A DNA stretch of 9,475 bases from UM-FILTER-38-24 sp041663205 (GTDB lineage: Bacteria > Patescibacteriota > Gracilibacteria > UBA1369 > LOWO2-01-FULL-3): the NCBI GenBank assembly GCA_041663205.1, contig JBAZQZ010000031.1, positions 1-9,475 of the forward strand, written 5' to 3'. A program made the position numbers and the translations under genes. Each line of letters opens with the position of its first letter. Positions within the stretch are counted from its first letter, which is position 1. This document shows, piece after piece, positions 1 through 5,176 of the stretch. The notes beneath the pieces were generated by a model that worked only from the letters and a program-made list of their open reading frames with translations, searched no databases and had not been told where the DNA came from.

Positions 1-483
1 TTGCCCGGGCAGACTTTTTGGGTCAAAAAGCGGCTCAAACAAGCCATTTTGTTTTTCATCTCTCACCAAGGTTTCCACAGCACTTTTTGAAAGAATTTGC
101 ACCTGGTTTGCCAGGAATTTTTCATTTTCAGGTTTTGCGATTGAGACGATTCTGGCAAGTTTATTTATGCTCACTTTTCCGGCAACTAAAAGTGTTTTTA
201 AGGCGGGCGTTTCTTCAAATCTTTTTTCCAAATTCAAAACCAGTCTTGTTTGTTCTTCGCTTAGCCCGGCCAATTTTTTCGAAAATTCAAAGATGGAACA
301 AAAGCCTTTTTTCTCGTACAATTTTCTTTTGAAAACTTCCGGAAGTAGGCCCGTAAATCTTTGTCGCCAGATTCGCGTGCGTTCGCCGTATTCCTTGCAG
401 AGATTGTATAAATTTTCGTCGGGGAGGGCTGACAGATCGCGGGAGAAAGATGTTGCAGGGACCGCATTGTTTTGATTGTTCAT
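1..483 (-). CDS. HNH endonuclease-like protein, N-terminal part (runs off left edge)
   Basis: Reading the minus strand from the ATG at 483-481, the frame stays open for 161 codons to the window edge, so the gene is truncated here by the window and not by mutation. The visible part is mostly helical and charged, with segments such as LYEKKGFCSIFEFSKKLAGL (about residues 56-75) and KVSINKLARIVSIAKPENEK (about residues 103-122). This style matches the long helical N-terminal region of HNH-endonuclease-annotated proteins that I associate with Patescibacteria. The catalytic HNH motif would lie further left and cannot be seen, so nuclease function is inferred from resemblance alone. ATG 483 is preferred because a good promoter lies just upstream (515-543) and no Shine-Dalgarno decides otherwise. 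It could be another DNA-binding protein with a similar helical domain. Confidence 0.6.
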   Translation of the reverse strand, partial: MNNQNNAVPATSFSRDLSALPDENLYNLCKEYGERTRIWRQRFTGLLPEVFKRKLYEKKGFCSIFEFSKKLAGLSEEQTRLVLNLEKRFEETPALKTLLVAGKVSINKLARIVSIAKPENEKFLANQVQILSKSAVETLVRDEKQNGLFEPLFDPKSLPGQ

Positions 484-514
484 AGGATGATTTTTTAAGA
501 TATTTTGTGCCCGA

Positions 515-543
515 ATATTAGCATCTGTAAGCCAAAAATTCAA
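515..543 (-). promoter_or_regulatory. Promoter for the HNH-like gene
   Basis: On the minus strand, TTGAAT (543-538) is separated by exactly 17 bp from TAATAT (520-515), and TGC precedes the hexamer to make an extended -10 (TGCTAATAT). Predicted transcription would start near 508, giving a leader of about 25 nt before the ATG at 483. The leader shows no Shine-Dalgarno; the ATG is preceded by TTAAAAAATCCT, which closely resembles the sequence before the glutaredoxin start. Confidence 0.5.
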
Positions 544-593
544 CTTTTTCGAGTAGCGAATTCTTAAAATGTGACGTGTAATAAAACTCGGGA

Positions 594-776
594 TTTTGGC
601 TCAAGAAAGCCGTGAAAGGCACTTGCTCGGGGTGAAAAATGTTGTAAAATGTGTGGCGGGAACGCGGCGAGAACACGCGGCGAGAACACGCGGCGAGAAC
701 ACGCGGCGAGAACACACGGCGGGAACGCGGCGAGAACACACGGCGGGAACGCGGCGGTTTTTGGCTCAAGAAAGCC
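594..776. repeat. 18-bp direct repeat bracketing a short-unit array
   Basis: The sequence TTTTGGCTCAAGAAAGCC occurs identically at 594-611 and 759-776, enclosing the GC-rich array. Each copy contains a small inverted repeat, GGCT-CAAGAA-AGCC. Sequence after the two copies diverges quickly (gtgaaaggc versus acgaaacgt). The stretch 484-801 has no gene that I can support. Several frames stay open across the array only because its 13- and 11-bp units lack stop codons, and their translations are low-complexity Arg/Thr/Gly/Asn or Ser/Pro/Arg/Val repeats. Confidence 0.75.
653..757. repeat. GC-rich tandem array of 13- and 11-bp units
   Basis: The units are GCGGCGAGAACAC (13 bp, type A) and RCGGCGGGAAC (11 bp, type B). 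The order is a B-like unit (653-663, first bases GT), A (664-676), A (677-689), A (690-702), A (703-715), B (716-726), A (727-739), B (740-750), then a partial GCGGCGG (751-757). The A units are identical to one another, which suggests recent expansion or homogenisation. The block is far richer in G and C than the surrounding AT-rich DNA. There are no spacers, so it is not a CRISPR array, and the 13-bp period breaks reading frame, so it is not a coding repeat. Confidence 0.85.
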
Positions 777-777
777 A

Positions 778-818
778 CGAAACGTCAAAAGTAAATTATA
801 TTTATCTTTGACGTTTTT
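778..818. terminator. Hairpin overlapping the end of rnhA
   Basis: AACGTCAAA (781-789) pairs perfectly with TTTGACGTT (807-815). The stem can extend imperfectly outwards, and the loop is 17 nt. The RNase HI stop codon (minus strand, 804-802) lies inside the loop, so the hairpin brackets the gene end. On the minus strand only three T residues follow the stem, which makes a poor U-tract. On the plus strand a TTTTT run overlaps the stem's end. It may be a weak terminator or an mRNA 3'-end stabiliser. Confidence 0.4.
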
Positions 819-1242
819 GTTTCATCGCTTCACTCAATGCCAACTCATCTACGAGGTTGTTGTATTTGTTGGTGGCGTGGGCTTTTACCCAAATCCAGTC
901 GATGTTTAGCCAGCCGCGGAGGGCGTCCAACTGCGCCCACAAATCCGTGTTCGCTTTTTTCTTCCAACCTTTTGTGATTGTTTGGATGAGAAGGTTTGAG
1001 TCACTGTAGAGTTTTATCGTGTATTTTTTTGAGGTTTCTTCGTCTATTTTCGCGTCGTTTCTCAGCCAACGAAGCGCGTTTATTATTGCTGTCATTTCCA
1101 TGCGATTGTTTGTCGTGTCAGGTTCGCCACCTTTTATTTGAACTTCTTTGTCTTCCGTTAAAATAATCACTCCCCAACCGCCCGGGCCGGGATTTCCGAT
1201 ACAGCTACCGTCGGTATAAATTTCTATTTTGTGTTTTTGCAT
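802..1242 (-). CDS. rnhA: Ribonuclease HI
   Basis: RNase HI cleaves the RNA strand of RNA-DNA hybrids in the cytoplasm, removing R-loops and primers. The 146-residue length is close to the 155 of the E. coli enzyme and covers the whole domain. All four acidic catalytic positions are visible: D11 in IYTDGSC, E49 in NNRMEMTA, D81 in LYSDSN and D132 in LVDELA. The active-site-loop histidine is H122 in VKAHATN, where many relatives have KGHAGHPEN. GNPGPGGWG (residues 16-24) is the classic loop after the first strand. The start is the ATG at 1242-1240; a TAGAAT box ends 6 nt before it, so the message is probably leaderless. The gene is divergent from rlmH with 14 bp between start codons, and its 3' end sits in a hairpin. 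Confidence 0.96.
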   Translation of the reverse strand: MQKHKIEIYTDGSCIGNPGPGGWGVIILTEDKEVQIKGGEPDTTNNRMEMTAIINALRWLRNDAKIDEETSKKYTIKLYSDSNLLIQTITKGWKKKANTDLWAQLDALRGWLNIDWIWVKAHATNKYNNLVDELALSEAMKQKRQR

Positions 1243-1250
1243 GGTAAAAT
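1242..1250 (+). promoter_or_regulatory. Extended -10 promoter of rlmH
   Basis: TGGTAAAAT (1242-1250) fits the extended -10 form TGn plus hexamer. The hexamer TAAAAT ends exactly 6 nt before the rlmH ATG at 1257, so transcription should start at the start codon itself. I see no good -35, consistent with dependence on the extended -10. The TG of this element overlaps the rnhA start codon on the opposite strand. Confidence 0.5.
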
Positions 1251-1277
1251 TCTATTATGAAAATCAGAATACTACAA
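1249..1277 (-). promoter_or_regulatory. Promoter of rnhA, inside the rlmH 5' end
   Basis: On the minus strand TTGTAG (1277-1272), a 17-bp spacer and TAGAAT (1254-1249) precede the rnhA ATG by exactly 6 nt. This spacing puts the predicted first transcribed base at or next to the A of ATG, which indicates a leaderless message. The -35 lies within the rlmH coding sequence, and the -10 overlaps the -10 of the opposite promoter by two bases. Confidence 0.5.
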
Positions 1278-1670
1278 GTTGGGAAAAATAAAGATGCTTA
1301 TATTTCCGATGTTTCAGCGGAGTTTATAAAAAGAATTTCTCCGTATGCAAAAGTGGAAGTTTTGGAAGTCGGCGAAGATTCCCTCAAAAAAATTGATGAA
1401 AAAGATTTTTTGATAGTTATGGATGAGCGCGGAGAAGAAATGGATTCCGTAAAATTTTCAAAATTTATTTCAGAAAGAAAAGATGACGGGGACTCTTTGT
1501 GTTTCGTGATTGGTGGTCCTTTCGGGCTTAGCGATGAGATAAAAGCAAAAGCCAAAAAAATAATTTCAATGTCGAAAATGACTTTTACGCATCAGATGAT
1601 AAGAATATTTTTGTTGGAACAAATTTATCGCGCATTTTCAATAATTCATGACAAGGGGTATCATCATTAA
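1257..1670 (+). CDS. rlmH: 23S rRNA (pseudouridine-1915-N3) methyltransferase RlmH
   Basis: RlmH is a SPOUT-class methyltransferase that uses S-adenosylmethionine to methylate the N3 of pseudouridine 1915 in helix 69 of 23S rRNA, acting on assembled ribosomes as a dimer. The start MKIRILQVGK, the central FLIVMDERGEEMDS (residues 51-64), the cofactor-loop motif FVIGGPFGLS (83-92) and the C-terminal LLEQIYRAFSIIHDKGYHH (119-137) all follow the family pattern; the last segment forms the knot and contributes the conserved YHH end. At 137 residues it is somewhat shorter than the usual 150-160, with the loss apparently in the N-terminal half. The ATG at 1257 follows an extended -10 by 6 nt and has no Shine-Dalgarno. 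Its neighbour rnhA is divergent. Confidence 0.95.
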   Translation: MKIRILQVGKNKDAYISDVSAEFIKRISPYAKVEVLEVGEDSLKKIDEKDFLIVMDERGEEMDSVKFSKFISERKDDGDSLCFVIGGPFGLSDEIKAKAKKIISMSKMTFTHQMIRIFLLEQIYRAFSIIHDKGYHH

Positions 1671-1678
1671 GAAGTCTT

Positions 1679-1687
1679 TGATATAAT
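1679..1687 (+). promoter_or_regulatory. Extended -10 promoter for the glutaredoxin-CapA unit
   Basis: TGATATAAT (1679-1687) is a perfect extended -10 (TGn plus TATAAT). No convincing -35 is present. The predicted start near 1694 gives a leader of about 19 nt, AT-only apart from its last bases and lacking a Shine-Dalgarno, before the ATG at 1713. It lies 8 nt after the rlmH stop codon. Confidence 0.5.
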
Positions 1688-1712
1688 TTTATAAATTTTT
1701 TAAAAAATTCCT

Positions 1713-1973
1713 ATGGCAGAAGTAACAATCTATACGAAATCTTATTGTCCTTTTTCGAAAGAAACAAAAAAGTTTCTTGAGGAAAAAGGCGTTAAATATA
1801 CCGAGTTTGTCGTGGACGGCGACGAAGCACTTGAAAGGGAAATGGAGACAAAATCAGGTCGCACAGACACTCCTCAGGTTTTTATAAACGGCGAGAGAAT
1901 CGGCAGTGGCGATGATTTGAAGGCGCTTGATGCAACTGGAGAATTCGATAAACTTTTAAACAATTTAACTTAA
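1713..1973 (+). CDS. Glutaredoxin-like protein with CPFS active site
   Basis: This small cytoplasmic thiol-redox protein has 86 residues, the usual glutaredoxin size. The N-terminal strand VTIYTKSYCPFS carries the active site C12-P13-F14-S15. RTDTPQVFING (residues 50-60) contains the cis-proline loop at T53-P54, and RIGSGDDLKAL (62-72) is the glutathione-binding G-x-x-DDL turn. Dithiol glutaredoxins normally have CPYC; here the second cysteine is serine, so the protein would work by a monothiol mechanism on glutathionylated or similar thiols, or bind a metal cluster. A conventional monothiol CGFS glutaredoxin is less likely, because that family has CGFS and is longer. The ATG at 1713 is preceded by TTAAAAAATTCCT. 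The CapA-family frame follows directly in the same frame, suggesting co-transcription. Confidence 0.88.
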   Translation: MAEVTIYTKSYCPFSKETKKFLEEKGVKYTEFVVDGDEALEREMETKSGRTDTPQVFINGERIGSGDDLKALDATGEFDKLLNNLT

Positions 1974-1979
1974 AAGTTT

Positions 1980-2060
1980 CTGTTCAATAAACTTTTAAAA
2001 TTATTTGTTTTCGCGATTTGCGGATTCGCTGTTTTTGATTTATTTTCCGGGGGAAATACC
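1980..2060 (+). other. Likely N-terminal signal sequence of the CapA protein, non-AUG start
   Basis: In frame with the CapA-like gene, the DNA stays open from just after the glutaredoxin stop (1971-1973) to 2061. It translates as LFNKLLKLFVFAICGFAVFD followed by LFSGGNTV. This is a textbook export signal or membrane anchor: two lysines, then a hydrophobic run of about 14 residues. The only plausible starts in this stretch are CTG at 1980 or another rare codon. CapA-family enzymes usually act outside the membrane, so the extension makes biological sense. The conventional GTG at 2061 would remove it. Confidence 0.55.
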
Positions 2061-3101
2061 GTGAATGATTTTTTTATGGTTGCAAAAACAAGCCCGGCGG
2101 GTGTTGTTCAAAGTGATGAATCTTTAAATGAACCTGATGAGACTTCTTCCGTGACTGAGGGCGAAAAATCGGCTTCCGCCGAGCATATTCGCGTGCTTGC
2201 TTTTGGAGATATGATGCTTGGAAGATATGTGCGAACACTGATGAATAAATATGGCATGGACTATATTTTTGAAAAAATTAAACCCGAGAAAAACGGCGAA
2301 TGGTTTTATAAAAATGCCGATTTTGTTTTTGGAAATTTTGAAGGACCGATAAACGGGAAAGGCACGAGCGGCGGGACTTCGATGATTTTTTCTTTCAATG
2401 AAGATACGGCAAATTTTTTGAAAGGATACGGATTTAATATTTTATCGATTGCAAATAATCATTCACTCGATCAAGGATGGGGAGGGCGCGAAAAGACCGT
2501 TAAGGCTTTTAATGATGCGGATCTTGGCTGGTGCGGACACCCTACCGATGAGGAAGAAGGAAGCGTTTATTATGGTGAAAAAACGGCGTTTGTTTGTTTG
2601 CATGACGTGACTTCCAGAATCAATTTGGAGAAGGCTGTTTCTCTTATAAAAGAGGTGAACGAAAATGCCGATTATGTGATTGTGTCCGTGCATTGGGGCG
2701 TTGAATACAGCCATAAACCAAATAAAACGCAAGTGAATTACGGACATGCTTTTGTCGATGCCGGAGCGGATTTTGTGATTGGACATCATCCTCACGTGGT
2801 TCAGAGTTTTGAAGAATATAACGGAAAAATTATTTTTTATTCTTTGGGCAATTTTGTTTTTGATCAATATTGGTCGACTGACACGCAAGAAGAACTTGCT
2901 ATTGGAATTGACCTTTCTCATGACGGGGATGCGCTAAAAACCACTGTCGATCTTTTCCCGATGAAAAGCGAAAGATCTCAATCCGGACTTTTGACCGAGG
3001 ATGAGCGCGAAAAGTGGATCAAGAAATTTATTTCTTACGGGAATTATGATGAAGACACAAAAGCCGAGATAGAAAACTACAAGATTATTGTTGGAGAGTA
3101 A
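2061..3101 (+). CDS. CapA family metallophosphoesterase-like protein
   Basis: The protein belongs to the PGA_cap/CapA family, calcineurin-like metallophosphoesterases tied to poly-gamma-glutamate or other envelope polymers. Counted from GTG 2061 (346 residues), the family's metal-site motifs appear in order: GDMMLG (D50), FGNFEG (N92, E94), IANNHSLDQG (N132-H134), SVHWGVEYSHKPN (H211, E215), IGHHPHVVQ (H242, H243, H245) and YSLGNFVFDQ (N264). The catalytic domain therefore looks complete. Residues 10-42 are low-complexity, rich in Ser, Glu and Thr, a probable linker from the membrane to the domain. The coding frame continues upstream to 1980 with a signal-peptide-like stretch, so the true start is probably earlier. 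GTG 2061 is preceded by GGGGGAAATACC, the best ribosome-site candidate in this unit, so I keep it as the conservative start. The actual polymer substrate is unknown. Confidence 0.9.
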   Translation: MNDFFMVAKTSPAGVVQSDESLNEPDETSSVTEGEKSASAEHIRVLAFGDMMLGRYVRTLMNKYGMDYIFEKIKPEKNGEWFYKNADFVFGNFEGPINGKGTSGGTSMIFSFNEDTANFLKGYGFNILSIANNHSLDQGWGGREKTVKAFNDADLGWCGHPTDEEEGSVYYGEKTAFVCLHDVTSRINLEKAVSLIKEVNENADYVIVSVHWGVEYSHKPNKTQVNYGHAFVDAGADFVIGHHPHVVQSFEEYNGKIIFYSLGNFVFDQYWSTDTQEELAIGIDLSHDGDALKTTVDLFPMKSERSQSGLLTEDEREKWIKKFISYGNYDEDTKAEIENYKIIVGE

Positions 3102-3119
3102 AAATTTTGGGTGTATAAT
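3091..3119 (+). promoter_or_regulatory. Promoter of the beta-CASP hydrolase gene
   Basis: TTGGAG (3091-3096), a 17-bp spacer and a perfect TATAAT (3114-3119) precede the ATG at 3126 by exactly 6 nt, predicting transcription from the start codon (leaderless). The -35 overlaps the last codons of the CapA-like gene. This also argues for ATG 3126 over the in-frame GTG at 3111, which would fall inside the promoter. Confidence 0.6.
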
Positions 3120-3125
3120 TTGTCC

Positions 3126-4529
3126 ATGAAAATTTTATTTGCAGGAGCGGCCGGTGAAGTGACGGGTTCTAAACATTTAATCACTTTCAATAACAAGAAA
3201 ATTCTTCTTGATTGCGGGATGTTTCAGGGAAAAAGGAAGGAGTCCTACGAAAAAAATATTAATCTTGGTTTTGATCCGAAGGAGCTGGATGCTGTGATTC
3301 TTTCTCATGCGCATATAGACCACAGCGGGGATTTGCCTATTCTCGTAAAAAACGGGTACAGCGGCCCGATTTATTGCACACATGCGACACGCGATCTTTG
3401 TAATTACATGCTTGTGGACAGTGCTTTTATACAAGAAAGTGAAATCGAGTATTTGAAAAAAAAGAAAAAATTGAAAAAAGATGACATCAAAGAACCTCTC
3501 TATACGATGAAAGATGCCGAAAAAGTTTTGCAACTTTTCAGAGGGGTCGGGTACGAACAGAGTTTTGTTGTTGAAGACGGTTTGGTGGCTTCGTTTTATG
3601 ATGCGGGACATATTTTAGGGTCCGCTCTTGTGCATCTTGTATTTTACGACAAAGTTAAAAAAGAACACTTGAGATTTTGTTTTACCGGAGATCTTGGAAG
3701 ACGCGGACTGCCTATTTTGCGCGACCCACAGCCTATTCCTCCAACTGATGTTTTGGTCTCCGAATGCACTTACGGAAACAGGCTTCATAAAGCGCTTCAA
3801 ACTATCGAAGATGATTTGGCGGTTATTGTAAATAAAGTTTGTGCGAATGGCGGAAAGCTTATTATCCCCGCTTTTGCGCTCGAGCGCACGCAGGAAATAG
3901 TTTATCATTTGAATATTTTGACGAGAGAAAAAAGAATTCCTGAGGTTCCGATTTATGTTGACAGTCCGTTGGCGGGAAATGTGACCGAGGTTTTCAGGTC
4001 CCATTTGGAGTGTTTCGGGAAGGAGGTTACGCAAGAATTCACTGAACATGGAGACAATCCTTTTGGTTTTGGCAGATTGAAATATACGAAAAGTGTTGAA
4101 GAATCCAAGTCTTTAAATGAAAAAACCGGCCCGATGATTATCATTGCGGCGTCTGGAATGTGCGAGCATGGAAGAATTTTGCATCATTTGAAAAATAATA
4201 TTGAAGGCAAGAAAAACGTGGTTTTGATTGTCGGATATCAGGCTGAGAATACGCTTGGAAGGAAGCTTGTCGAGGGCGCGGGCGAGGTAAATATTTTCGG
4301 TGACACTTATAAAGTCGGAGCTGAGGTTTATGTGATGGATGCTTTTTCCGCTCATGCTGACAGAAGCGATTTATTGGATTATATCGGTCGAATAAAAAAA
4401 CTTAAAAAAATATTTTTGGTTCACGGGGAACAAAAACAACTTGACGCTTTTTCGAGTTCTTTGCACGAAAACGGCTACAAAGACGTGTATATTCCGAAAG
4501 CAAAAGAGGAGGTGGAAATAGAGATATAG
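3126..4529 (+). CDS. MBL-fold beta-CASP RNA-processing hydrolase (CPSF/Ysh1-like)
   Basis: This is a metallo-beta-lactamase-fold enzyme of the beta-CASP group, zinc-dependent nucleases that process RNA and are related to eukaryotic CPSF73/Ysh1 and to bacterial homologues such as TTHA0252. With the ATG at 3126 it has 467 residues, a normal length. Visible motifs are the N-terminal FAGAAGEVTGSKHL, the zinc site HAHIDH (61-66), GHILGS (H162), FTGDLGRR (D189), VSECTYGNR (E213, start of the beta-CASP insert), IIAASGMCEHGR (339-350), DAFSAHADRSDL (H410) and LVHGEQKQ (H433). All metal ligands appear intact. The lysine-rich stretch at 108-122 probably lies on the surface. No signal peptide is seen, so it acts in the cytoplasm. 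It seems to have its own leaderless promoter, so it need not be co-regulated with the CapA-like gene. Confidence 0.93.
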   Translation: MKILFAGAAGEVTGSKHLITFNNKKILLDCGMFQGKRKESYEKNINLGFDPKELDAVILSHAHIDHSGDLPILVKNGYSGPIYCTHATRDLCNYMLVDSAFIQESEIEYLKKKKKLKKDDIKEPLYTMKDAEKVLQLFRGVGYEQSFVVEDGLVASFYDAGHILGSALVHLVFYDKVKKEHLRFCFTGDLGRRGLPILRDPQPIPPTDVLVSECTYGNRLHKALQTIEDDLAVIVNKVCANGGKLIIPAFALERTQEIVYHLNILTREKRIPEVPIYVDSPLAGNVTEVFRSHLECFGKEVTQEFTEHGDNPFGFGRLKYTKSVEESKSLNEKTGPMIIIAASGMCEHGRILHHLKNNIEGKKNVVLIVGYQAENTLGRKLVEGAGEVNIFGDTYKVGAEVYVMDAFSAHADRSDLLDYIGRIKKLKKIFLVHGEQKQLDAFSSSLHENGYKDVYIPKAKEEVEIEI

Positions 4530-4613
4530 ATTTAAAATTTGTATTTGAAATTTTTTACTTGAATTTTTCTCCGATTTTGGGTAAGTTTTCCGTGCTTTCA
4601 ATTTTAGAAACCA

Positions 4614-4688
4614 GCAGGTGTCGTATAACGGCTATTACTATAGCCTTCCAAGCTGTAGACAGGGGTTCGACTCCCCTCACCTGCTCCA
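4614..4688 (+). tRNA. tRNA-Gly (anticodon UCC), CCA encoded
   Basis: The cloverleaf folds completely. The acceptor stem is GCAGGTG (4614-4620) with CACCTGC (4678-4684), the discriminator is T4685, and genomic CCA follows at 4686-4688. The D arm has the GG pair at 4630-4631. The anticodon stem ATAGC/GCTGT (one G-U pair) closes the loop CTTCCAA with anticodon TCC at 4647-4649, which reads GGA and GGG glycine codons. The variable loop is AGAC, and the T arm is AGGGG-TTCGACT-CCCCT. The Smr gene ends convergently 10 bp downstream. I see no strong promoter in the 84 bp between the hydrolase gene and the tRNA. Confidence 0.96.
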
Positions 4689-4698
4689 GAAAATTATT

Positions 4699-4995
4699 TC
4701 ACTTCAAAATCACCTCAAGCGTTCCTGTGCCTCCCCTGTCGAAGCGGCCTTCGTAGACGTTGCCGACGAATGGGAGAGTGCTTAGGTATTCGCGCAAAAA
4801 CGGTTTTATTACCGGCATTCCTTTTTTTGAGTGAAGGCCTTTGCCTGTGATGAAAATCACTTTTGTGTAACCTCTGCGCATGCAGTCGTGCAAAAATTCA
4901 TCAGTCATGCGTTTTATGTCACTTTCATGCAAAATCCCTTTATCATGAAAATCAAACTCCGCCTGCGGTTTACTCAAGTTTTCGTATTTGTTCAT
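4699..4995 (-). CDS. Smr-domain protein
   Basis: The 98-residue protein is little more than one Smr (small MutS-related) domain, a fold found as a nuclease or nucleic-acid-binding module at the end of MutS2 and as stand-alone proteins. Family hallmarks are EFDFHDKG (residues 13-20, in place of the common DLHG), VIFITGKGLHSKKG (46-59) and RGGTGTLEVILK (87-98). The charged F-H-D and T-G-K-G-x-H-S segments are those expected at the nucleic-acid or catalytic face. The start is the ATG at 4995-4993. The stop is TGA at 4701-4699, exactly where the domain normally ends, which supports UGA acting as a stop in this organism. It has no MutS2 partner here. Function beyond nucleic-acid processing is not evident. 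Confidence 0.9.
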   Translation of the reverse strand: MNKYENLSKPQAEFDFHDKGILHESDIKRMTDEFLHDCMRRGYTKVIFITGKGLHSKKGMPVIKPFLREYLSTLPFVGNVYEGRFDRGGTGTLEVILK

Positions 4996-5002
4996 GGATC
5001 CG

Positions 5003-5029
5003 ATTATAGCATATTCAAAAATTTGACAA
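5003..5029 (-). promoter_or_regulatory. Promoter of the Smr gene
   Basis: On the minus strand, TGCTATAAT (5011-5003) is a perfect extended -10 ending 7 nt before the ATG at 4995, with TTGTCA (5029-5024) 15 bp upstream. The message would be leaderless or nearly so. The -35 overlaps the TTGACA used by the divergent plus-strand promoter. Confidence 0.55.
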
Positions 5030-5051
5030 TTAGACTATTCTGTGTTTAACT
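5023..5051 (+). promoter_or_regulatory. Promoter of the leader peptide / radical SAM unit
   Basis: A perfect -35 TTGACA (5023-5028) is followed after 17 bp by TTAACT (5046-5051), with TGT in front to give an extended -10 (TGTTTAACT). The predicted start is about A5058, three bases before the leader ATG at 5061. A GGGGG run (5052-5056) lies between the -10 and the predicted start; it could act as a ribosome site only if transcription begins further upstream. Confidence 0.55.
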
Positions 5052-5060
5052 GGGGGCACT

Positions 5061-5141
5061 ATGAATATTCAGCCAGAAAAATCAGGTAGCTTGTTCGGAT
5101 TTTGTTTTGCATGGAACGATTTCTTTTATTGGCGCATGTAA
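5061..5141 (+). CDS. Putative aromatic-rich leader peptide (26 aa)
   Basis: A 26-codon frame runs from ATG 5061 to TAA 5139-5141. Residues 12-24 read FGFCFAWNDFFYW, so eight of thirteen residues are Phe, Trp or Tyr. Such a cluster recalls the pheL and trpL leader peptides of attenuated operons. The last codons (Tyr23 to Met26) are built from the bases that form one arm of a competing hairpin, and the stop lies directly after that arm. Together with the promoter just upstream, the competing terminator and the long downstream gene, this supports a regulatory rather than structural role. I do not recognise the peptide itself. It could still be a chance frame in a 5' untranslated region. Confidence 0.5.
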   Translation: MNIQPEKSGSLFGFCFAWNDFFYWRM

Positions 5142-5176
5142 AAATTTTATTTAGAACAACAATACCTATGCGCCAA
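5129..5176 (+). promoter_or_regulatory. Candidate antiterminator hairpin
   Basis: TTGGCGCAT (5129-5137) is perfectly complementary to ATGCGCCAA (5168-5176), nine base pairs around a roughly 30-nt AT-rich loop. The downstream arm contains the entire 5' arm of the terminator (5168-5174), so the two structures are mutually exclusive. The upstream arm lies in the last codons of the leader peptide. A ribosome at the stop codon would cover it, while a ribosome stalled around codons 12-18 would leave it free. Confidence 0.55.

Noticed and set aside
32..45. GGCTCAAACAAGCC near the left edge, similar to the core of the 18-bp repeat (GGCTCAAGAAAGCC)
   Set aside because: It lies within the HNH-like coding sequence, two of fourteen bases differ and there is no flanking similarity; chance resemblance is likely.
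653..757. CRISPR array
   Set aside because: The units are 11-13 bp, directly adjacent, with no unique spacers and no cas genes in the window.
518..909. Several overlapping open frames on both strands across the GC-rich array
   Set aside because: They exist because the 13- and 11-bp units lack stops in most frames. Their products are low-complexity repeats that change composition with each unit, and no start has supporting context.
3111..3125. GTG at 3111 as the start of the beta-CASP hydrolase
   Set aside because: It falls inside the -10 region of the likely promoter and adds five non-conserved residues. ATG 3126 gives the family's normal MKILFAGAAGEVTGSKHL start.
4530..4560. Terminator after the beta-CASP hydrolase gene
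   Set aside because: AAATTT repeats can pair weakly before a T-run, but the stem is only A-T and short; not distinguishable from background in AT-rich DNA.
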